From NCBI RefSeq assembly GCF_900115785.1, contig NZ_FOYS01000001.1:1-64000 (forward strand): DNA of 64,000 nt, given 5' to 3'. This document shows, in pieces, positions 59,318 through 64,000 of this stretch. Made by a program: the position numbers and the translations under genes. The first letter of the stretch is position 1, and every line of letters begins with the position of its first letter. Origin of the DNA: Halogeometricum limi (GTDB lineage Archaea > Halobacteriota > Halobacteria > Halobacteriales > Haloferacaceae). The notes under the pieces were generated by a model. It saw nothing but the letters and a program-made list of their open reading frames with translations, was not told where the DNA came from and made no database searches.

Positions 59318-60157
59318 ATGCCCATGCGCCAACTGCGCACGTGTGATTTCTGCGGTGACGACGCCGTCGGAATCTACGAAGTCCTCCCCGCCGAACTGTC
59401 GCCGACCGAGACCGAACAGCGCCGCGTCGTCCTCTGTGCGGACTGCTCTGAGACGCTCGAAGGCGTTCTCGACCCGCTTCTCGCCCGTCTCGGCGTCGAA
59501 CAGGAGTCCACGGTCGGTGCGAACGAGGCGGAACGAGACGCCTCGCCGGAACCCGTCCCCGCGGCGTCGGGTCGCGAGGAACGCGCGGACGACGTCGCCG
59601 AACGGCGGGACGACGCCGCGAATCGTCGCGTCGACGCGCCGAGTACGTACGAGACGGAGGCGGGCGACGTGACGCCGATGACGGAGCGACCCGCCGACGG
59701 ACCGGGCGAAGACGAACGCGACGACGGTGCGGGCGAAGACGATGCAGGAGACGACGAGTCCGGCGGCGACGATTCGAGAGGCACCGAGACGGGAGACGGC
59801 GAGGTGACCGAGGAGGCGGTGGCCGAACCCGCCGCGGACTACGAAGCCGACGACGCGGACAGGAAGCAGACGGCGGCGGACCCGAGCGAGGATTACGACG
59901 TCGTTGGCGACGCCGGAGCGCCGGAGGCGGCCGACGACGACTCTGCGAACGAGGAGTCCGTCGGCGCGGAACCGCCGCAGTTCCGCAAGGTGATGCGCCT
60001 CCTGAACAACCGCGAGTTCCCCGTCGACAGAGCCGAGATTACGGACTTAGCGAGCGGTGCGTACGGACTCGAACGTTCGGAGGCCGCGGAGATACTCGAC
60101 TACGCCATCCAGCGAGACGTCCTGCGAGAAGACGACGGGCAGTTGCGGAAGGCCTGA
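59318..60157 (+). CDS. Zinc-ribbon protein with acidic linker and C-terminal winged-helix-like region
   Basis: A 279-residue protein. The N-terminal zinc ribbon has Cys9/Cys12 (CDFC) and a second CADC pair in VVLCADCSETLEG. A 150-residue strongly acidic Asp/Glu/Gly/Ala-rich region (about 70-215) follows. The C-terminal 65 residues (FRKVMRLLNNREFPVDRAEITDLASGAYGLERSEAAEILDYAIQRDVLRED) look like a winged-helix unit. A zinc ribbon tethered to a winged helix by a flexible acidic arm suggests DNA or protein scaffolding. No known family is certain. Leaderless start at 59318. Confidence 0.75.
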   Translation: MPMRQLRTCDFCGDDAVGIYEVLPAELSPTETEQRRVVLCADCSETLEGVLDPLLARLGVEQESTVGANEAERDASPEPVPAASGREERADDVAERRDDAANRRVDAPSTYETEAGDVTPMTERPADGPGEDERDDGAGEDDAGDDESGGDDSRGTETGDGEVTEEAVAEPAADYEADDADRKQTAADPSEDYDVVGDAGAPEAADDDSANEESVGAEPPQFRKVMRLLNNREFPVDRAEITDLASGAYGLERSEAAEILDYAIQRDVLREDDGQLRKA

Positions 60158-60176
60158 CGGCGACGCGCGGACCGCC

Positions 60177-60794
60177 TCAGAGTTCGCCTTTCGTGCTCGG
60201 CGTGTCGCTCCGTCGTGGGTCCACGCGCGTCGCGTCGTCCAGCGACCGCGCGAGCGCTTTGAACAGCGCTTCGGCCTCGTGGTGCGCGTTCTCGCCGCGA
60301 ATCTCGGCGTGGAGCGTCAGGCCGGCGTGCATCGAGAGCGAGTACGCGAAGTGTCGCGCCATGTCGCTCGTGAAGTCGCCGATGGTGTCCTGCGAGAACT
60401 CGCCGTCGAACGCGAAGTACGGCCGCCCGCTGACGTCGACGACGACGCCCGCGACGGCTTCGTCAAGCGGCACCTGTCTGTCGGCGTAGCGGACGATACC
60501 GCGCTTGTCGCCGAGCGCCTCGGTGAAGGCGTCGCCGAGGACGATGGCCACGTCCTCGACGGTGTGGTGGTCGTCGATGTGCAAGTCGCCGTCGCACTGC
60601 ACGGTCAGGTCGAACAGGCCGTGCTTGGCGAACGCTTCGAGCATGTGGTCGAAGAAGCCGACACCGGTGTCGACGGCGGCGTCTCCGTCGCCGTCTATCG
60701 TCAGCGTCACCTCGATAGTCGTCTCGGCCGTCTCCCGCGAGACGGCGGCCGTTCGCGACGTGGCGTCTGCCTCCGCGTCGGCGTCGTCGGTCAT
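60177..60794 (-). CDS. hisB: Imidazoleglycerol-phosphate dehydratase
   Basis: Sixth step of histidine biosynthesis. The 205-residue monofunctional enzyme shows [67 protein letters not shown] and [18 protein letters not shown], the paired His clusters that bind two manganese ions. An N-terminal acidic extension (1-20) is the only oddity. ATG 60794 has a weak TATA-like element about 26-27 bases upstream. hisA is 650 bases away on the same strand, with two tiny membrane protein genes on the other strand between them. Confidence 0.95.
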   Translation of the reverse strand: MTDDADAEADATSRTAAVSRETAETTIEVTLTIDGDGDAAVDTGVGFFDHMLEAFAKHGLFDLTVQCDGDLHIDDHHTVEDVAIVLGDAFTEALGDKRGIVRYADRQVPLDEAVAGVVVDVSGRPYFAFDGEFSQDTIGDFTSDMARHFAYSLSMHAGLTLHAEIRGENAHHEAEALFKALARSLDDATRVDPRRSDTPSTKGEL

Positions 60795-60955
60795 ACTCGG
60801 GTGTCGTCGCCGGTCGGTATCACGATTGCGCTCTCCGGACGAGACGCGCGACCCCACCCCTTCGTGTCCACTGGAGAAACACTCACGAATTCAGAGATGT
60901 ATGACGCCCGTCTGCCGGTGATTGATGCATCTCTGCCGCCAACGAGGCAGGTGCC

Positions 60956-61141
60956 ATGCGCTTGAAGGGAGCGGTAGTGGCGTTGTACACGCTCGCGCTC
61001 GGGTGTCTCCTGCTCTTCGCGCCGTCCGGAACGGGAATCGCACTCGGAGTGGCACTCATCACGCTGGTCTCGGTGGCGGCCATCGCGAAATTCACCGCGA
61101 AACGACCCGCCCGCACCTGGCGGCGTCGCGACGTGGAGTGA
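60956..61141 (+). CDS. Tiny membrane protein between hisB and hisA (61 residues)
   Basis: Two adjacent hydrophobic segments: about 5-24 (GAVVALYTLALGCLLLFAPSG) and 25-46 (GIALGVALITLVSVAAIAKF), then a basic tail TAKRPARTWRRRD that would be cytosolic. No motif. Similar in size and layout to the neighbour at 61255 and possibly a distant paralogue. Starts ATG 60956. Function unknown. Confidence 0.6.
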   Translation: MRLKGAVVALYTLALGCLLLFAPSGTGIALGVALITLVSVAAIAKFTAKRPARTWRRRDVE

Positions 61142-61254
61142 CACGCGGCGCGAAACCGACCTCCGGCCGCCGAAGGCCCCGACAGTGAGGACGCCGGACC
61201 GTGCACGACGCGCGTCTGACGTAGGTTCATACCACGTGGCTCCCGAGAACGTGT

Positions 61255-61422
61255 ATGGGAAAGCGGGCGATACTGACGCTCTTGACGTGTCTCGTCAGCG
61301 TGCCGTTCGTCACCGCACCGACGGCTGAAACCGTCGGCGTCGGTCTGTTCCTCGCGGCTATCGGCGTCTACGCCACCGCCGAGTCGGTGGGGAGACGGGT
61401 GGCGACCCGCGTCGCTTTTTGA
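61255..61422 (+). CDS. Tiny membrane protein, 55 residues
   Basis: Starts ATG 61255 (MGKRAILTLLTCLVSVPFVT) and ends at TGA 61420-61422. Two hydrophobic segments, about 4-20 and 27-42 (VGVGLFLAAIGVYATA), then a basic end SVGRRVATRV. The layout (basic N-terminus, AP-containing turn, Gly-rich second helix, basic tail) parallels the 60956 gene. A TATA-like TTCATACC lies about 26 bases upstream. It is shorter than common gene-calling limits and would be missed. Confidence 0.5.
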   Translation: MGKRAILTLLTCLVSVPFVTAPTAETVGVGLFLAAIGVYATAESVGRRVATRVAF

Positions 61423-61441
61423 CGTCCATTGGACGGTCGAA

Positions 61442-62179
61442 TCAGTGCTCGTCCACGGTATGCTGCGCCTCGCGGAGCGTGAACGTCCCCTCGTACAACG
61501 CGGTGCCGACGACGACGGCCGCCGCGCCCGCCTCCTTCAACGCCCGAACGTCCGAGAGCGAGGCGACGCCGCCGGAGGCGACGACGGGAATATCCACCGC
61601 GTCGACGACGCGCCGCGTCACCGCCGTCTGGACCCCTTCCATTCGTCCTTCCACGTCCACGTCGGTGAACAGAACCGCGCCCGCGCCGAGTTCCTCGTAG
61701 CGGGCGGCGGCCTCGGCGGGGTCGAGACCGGTCCCCTCGGTCCACCCCGAGACGAGGACTTCGCCGTCCTTCGCGTCGAGACTCACCATCACCGACCCCG
61801 GATGCGTCTCGCTCAGGTCCGAGACGATGTCGGGGTTCTCCACGGCGGCGGTGCCGAGGATGACGCGTTCGACGCCGCGTTCGAGGAGGGCGCGCGCGTC
61901 GTCGGCCGTGCGGATGCCGCCGCCGACCTGGACGGGCACGTCCACCGCGTCGACGATGGCCTCGACGGCGTCGGCGTTCTTCCGGTCGCCCTCGAAGGCG
62001 CCGTCCAAGTCGACGAGGTGGAGCGTCGTCGCCCCCTCGTCGACCCACCGACGGGCGGCCTCGACGGGCTCGCCGTAGCGTTTCTCGGTGCCGCGTTCGC
62101 CCTGTACCAACTGGACCACTTCTCCGTCCTGCATGTCCACCGCGGGAACCACCTCGAACGTCGGAAACGCCTCAGACAT
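61442..62179 (-). CDS. hisA: ProFAR isomerase
   Basis: Fourth step of histidine biosynthesis, opening the ribose ring of ProFAR. The 245-residue TIM barrel has both catalytic Asp: Asp15 in VVPAVDMQDGE and Asp135 in MVSLDAKDGE. The two phosphate-binding repeats are QVGGGIRTADDARAL and VASGGVASLSDVRAL. Half-barrel pseudo-symmetry is evident. ATG 62179 is chosen because a TATA element lies 28 bases upstream; a much longer frame reads through glmM antisense. Confidence 0.96.
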   Translation of the reverse strand: MSEAFPTFEVVPAVDMQDGEVVQLVQGERGTEKRYGEPVEAARRWVDEGATTLHLVDLDGAFEGDRKNADAVEAIVDAVDVPVQVGGGIRTADDARALLERGVERVILGTAAVENPDIVSDLSETHPGSVMVSLDAKDGEVLVSGWTEGTGLDPAEAAARYEELGAGAVLFTDVDVEGRMEGVQTAVTRRVVDAVDIPVVASGGVASLSDVRALKEAGAAAVVVGTALYEGTFTLREAQHTVDEH

Positions 62180-62203
62180 GAGAGACGGTGGACGTGCGAC
62201 GCG

Positions 62204-62211
62204 CGTAAAGT
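62204..62211 (-). promoter_or_regulatory. TATA box of hisA
   Basis: ACTTTACG on the minus strand, centred about 28 bases before the ATG at 62179. Confidence 0.6.
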
Positions 62212-62344
62212 CACCGAAGGCGGCGGAACTGTGTCGAGACGGTCGGCGACCGAGCGAACCGTCGCGCGCTCCACTCTCGGGGCGGAATCCCTCGAAAGTT
62301 CCGAGTCGGAACCGCTTTGATGCCGGACGCATCAGACAGAGGTA

Positions 62345-63709
62345 ATGAAACTGTTCGGTTCGAGTGGGACCCGCGGCGTGGTCGGAGACGGCCTCACGCC
62401 CGAGTTCGTCCTGCGCATCGCGAAGGCGGCCGGGACGGTCTGGGAATCGGACCGCGTGGCCGTCGCGTGCGATACTCGAACGACGGGCGAGATGTTCTCG
62501 AACGCCGCCGTCAGCGGACTCGCGAGCGTCGGCGTCGACGTGGACGACCTGGGCGTCGTCCCGACACCGGGCGTCGTCCGCTACTGCGACCGAGAGAGCG
62601 TCCCGGCCGTCGTCATCACCGCCTCGCACAACCCGCCGGAGTACAACGGCATCAAACTCGTCGGCGACGACGGGGTCGAACTCTCGGTGGCCGACGTAGA
62701 ACGCGACGAAAACCACGTCCTCGCCGAAGACTTCGCCACCGCGGCGTGGGACGAGGTGGGCGAGGTGCGCGACGTCCAGTCGGCGAACCGCGACTACGTC
62801 GACGAGTTGGTCGCCTCCGTGAACCGCGAGGCCATCGCGGACGCGAACCTCACCGTCGCCCTCGACCCCGGCCACGGCGCAGGCTGTCTCACCAGCCCCG
62901 AGTTCTTCCGCGAACTCGGCTGTGACGTCGTCACCGTGAACGCCAACCCCGACGGCTACTTCTCCGGTCGGGAGTCCGAACCCGTCGGGAGCAAACTCGG
63001 CGACCTCTGCCGCCTCGTGAAAGCCAGCGACGCCGACGTCGGCGTCGCGCACGACGGCGACGCCGACCGGGCCGTCTTCGTGGACGAGAACGGCGAGTTC
63101 GTCGCCGGCGAAGCCTCGCTGGCCGCCCTCGCGGCCGCCTACTTGGACGAGGGCGACACCACCGTCGCCGCCGTCAACGTCTCACAGCGACTCGTCGACG
63201 TCTGCGAGGACGTGGGCGCGAACCTCGAACTGACACCCATCGGCGCGACGAACATCATCACGCGCATCCGCGACCTGTGGGCCGAGGGCGAGTCCGTTCC
63301 CGTCGCCGGCGAGGGCAACGGCGGCGTCTTCTTCCCGGACTACCGCCTCGTCCGCGACGGCGCGTACGTCGCCGCGAAGTTCCTCGAACTCGTCGCGGAC
63401 CGACCGGTCAGCGAGTTCGTCGCCCCCTACTCGAACTACGTGAACGTCCGCGTCAACCTCCAGTACGACAGCGAGGCCGAGTTGGAGGCGATGCTGGACG
63501 CCGCGCACGACTACGCCGAGTCCTCGGAGGCGACGCCGAACACCACCGACGGCTACCGCCTCGACTACGGCGACGCGTGGGTGCTCGTCCGCCCCTCCGG
63601 AACCGAACCGAAGGTGCGCGTCTACGCCGAGGCGCGGAACGAGGAACGCGCACAGGAACTGGCCGACAGCGCCGAAGCGGCGCTGAGAGACGCGCTCGAA
63701 TCGGTCTGA
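62345..63709 (+). CDS. glmM: Phosphoglucosamine mutase
   Basis: Alpha-D-phosphohexomutase converting glucosamine-6-phosphate to glucosamine-1-phosphate for UDP-GlcNAc and surface glycan synthesis. The 454-residue protein has LFGSSGTRGV at the N-terminus, the phosphoserine loop TASHNPPEYNG (Ser94), the metal loop HDGDADRAVF (about 234-243), the sugar loop GEGNGGVFF and the phosphate-binding RPSGTEPKVRVY near 418. Archaeal members can also act on mannose/glucose phosphates, so GlmM is favoured but PMM/PGM activity is not excluded. A TATA-like CTTTGATG is 26-27 bases upstream. Confidence 0.9.
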   Translation: MKLFGSSGTRGVVGDGLTPEFVLRIAKAAGTVWESDRVAVACDTRTTGEMFSNAAVSGLASVGVDVDDLGVVPTPGVVRYCDRESVPAVVITASHNPPEYNGIKLVGDDGVELSVADVERDENHVLAEDFATAAWDEVGEVRDVQSANRDYVDELVASVNREAIADANLTVALDPGHGAGCLTSPEFFRELGCDVVTVNANPDGYFSGRESEPVGSKLGDLCRLVKASDADVGVAHDGDADRAVFVDENGEFVAGEASLAALAAAYLDEGDTTVAAVNVSQRLVDVCEDVGANLELTPIGATNIITRIRDLWAEGESVPVAGEGNGGVFFPDYRLVRDGAYVAAKFLELVADRPVSEFVAPYSNYVNVRVNLQYDSEAELEAMLDAAHDYAESSEATPNTTDGYRLDYGDAWVLVRPSGTEPKVRVYAEARNEERAQELADSAEAALRDALESV

Positions 63710-63738
63710 AACCGGTCTGAATAGGTCTGAAACCGGTC
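63703..63738. repeat. Direct repeat at the end of glmM
   Basis: GGTCTGAAACCGGTC occurs twice exactly, at 63703-63717 and 63724-63738 (period 21 bases). The first copy contains the glmM stop. Each copy contains the palindrome ACCGGT. Function unknown. Confidence 0.6.
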
Positions 63739-63789
63739 CAGATCTGTCGGGTCGTTTCGTTTTTGTCGCTACGCGGAGAGTGAGAAGTG

Positions 63790-64000
63790 ATGTCCGTCAC
63801 CGTCCGTCCCGTCGCTTCGTTCGAGGAGTACCTCACGGCGATGCGGACGTGGCGTCTCGCGTGGCGCGCCGCCTTCGACCACGTCGTTCCGGCGGAACAC
63901 CTCCCGTCGGCCGAACTCACGGAGGCACGCCGCGACTCGCTCGAAGCGGTGTACGACGACGTGAGAGACCGCGACGCGGTGTTCGTCGCCGACGCGGGAG
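63790..64000 (+). CDS. GNAT-family N-acetyltransferase (5' part)
   Basis: The gene starts at ATG 63790 and runs off the window after 70 codons. The visible part MSVTVRPVASFEEYLTAMRTW, then AWRAAFDHVVPAEHLPS and LEAVYDDVRDRDAVFVADAG, has the N-terminal strand and helix pattern of GNAT proteins such as RimI-like and TTE-type acetyltransferases. The acetyl-CoA site is beyond the edge, so the call rests on the N-terminal half only. A T-rich element GTTTTTG is about 26-28 bases upstream. Confidence 0.6.
   Translation, partial: MSVTVRPVASFEEYLTAMRTWRLAWRAAFDHVVPAEHLPSAELTEARRDSLEAVYDDVRDRDAVFVADAG

Noticed and set aside
1-64000. tRNA, rRNA, prophage, insertion sequence or defence system
   Set aside because: None was recognised on reading; no cloverleaf, integrase, transposase or restriction/CRISPR protein motif stands out. 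tRNAscan-SE and profile searches could not be run.

Overview
The window is haloarchaeal chromosome. Base composition is very GC-rich with strong G/C third positions. The proteins are acidic, and TATA boxes sit about 26-28 bases before start codons (leaderless transcription). Families such as MC1, amphi-Trp, HTH-10 regulators, EndA and the archaeal PheST point the same way. Gene content and order recall the Haloferax/Halogeometricum group; that placement is from memory and was not checked by alignment. No rRNA, tRNA, CRISPR array, insertion sequence or prophage is visible. Most of the window is ordinary core chromosome.

Layout. 0.5-6.6 kb: MC1 chromosomal protein, a small AbrB-like protein, pyrD, a small membrane protein, valS and a cystathionine gamma-synthase-type enzyme. 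6.7-10.8 kb: a hexapeptide acetyltransferase and the coupled pheS-pheT pair. 11.3-14.2 kb: a membrane protein, an amphi-Trp protein, and a divergent FAD amine oxidase / ornithine cyclodeaminase-family pair. 14.2-20.9 kb: endA-trpS (ATGA overlap), a NucS-N/zinc-ribbon protein, a HAD phosphatase and a Ski2/Hel308-type helicase. 21.3-26.1 kb: an HTH-10 regulator, an unknown gene, otsA-otsB (trehalose) and lipA. 26.3-31.4 kb: a complete 2-oxoacid dehydrogenase operon (E1alpha, E1beta, E2, E3). 31.5-37.5 kb: serB, serA, thrC, a KaiC-like protein with a broken P-loop, a coiled-coil protein and an HTH regulator with a palindromic operator. 37.5-45.2 kb: small haloarchaeal proteins, a cupin, a GcvT/DmdA-like protein preceded by a short unlisted ORF, cstA, and an ArsA-type ATPase with a 98-residue partner. 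45.4-53.4 kb: a lipoprotein metallo-beta-lactamase with lamin-tail domain plus DUF3006, a COG0523 metallochaperone, zinc-ribbon proteins, upp and an S9 peptidase. 53.5-57.9 kb: a TAXI-TRAP transporter with DUF1850. 58-64 kb: YigZ, an HTH-ACT protein, a zinc-ribbon/winged-helix protein, hisB, two tiny membrane proteins, hisA, glmM and the start of a GNAT acetyltransferase.

Themes. Amino-acid supply and charging dominate: serA/serB, thrC, hisA/hisB, a metB-like enzyme, four aminoacyl-tRNA synthetase genes, and EndA coupled to TrpS. lipA precedes the lipoate-dependent oxoacid dehydrogenase operon and plausibly supplies its E2 cofactor. otsAB would make trehalose as an osmolyte. The best leads for new biology are the surface MBL-LTD/DUF3006 pair, the NucS-N/zinc-ribbon fusion, a 7-codon leader ORF overlapping the pdhA start, the ArsA partner, the DUF1850-containing TRAP operon, and the short genes below usual length cut-offs. 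I did not find a clear defence or mobile system.
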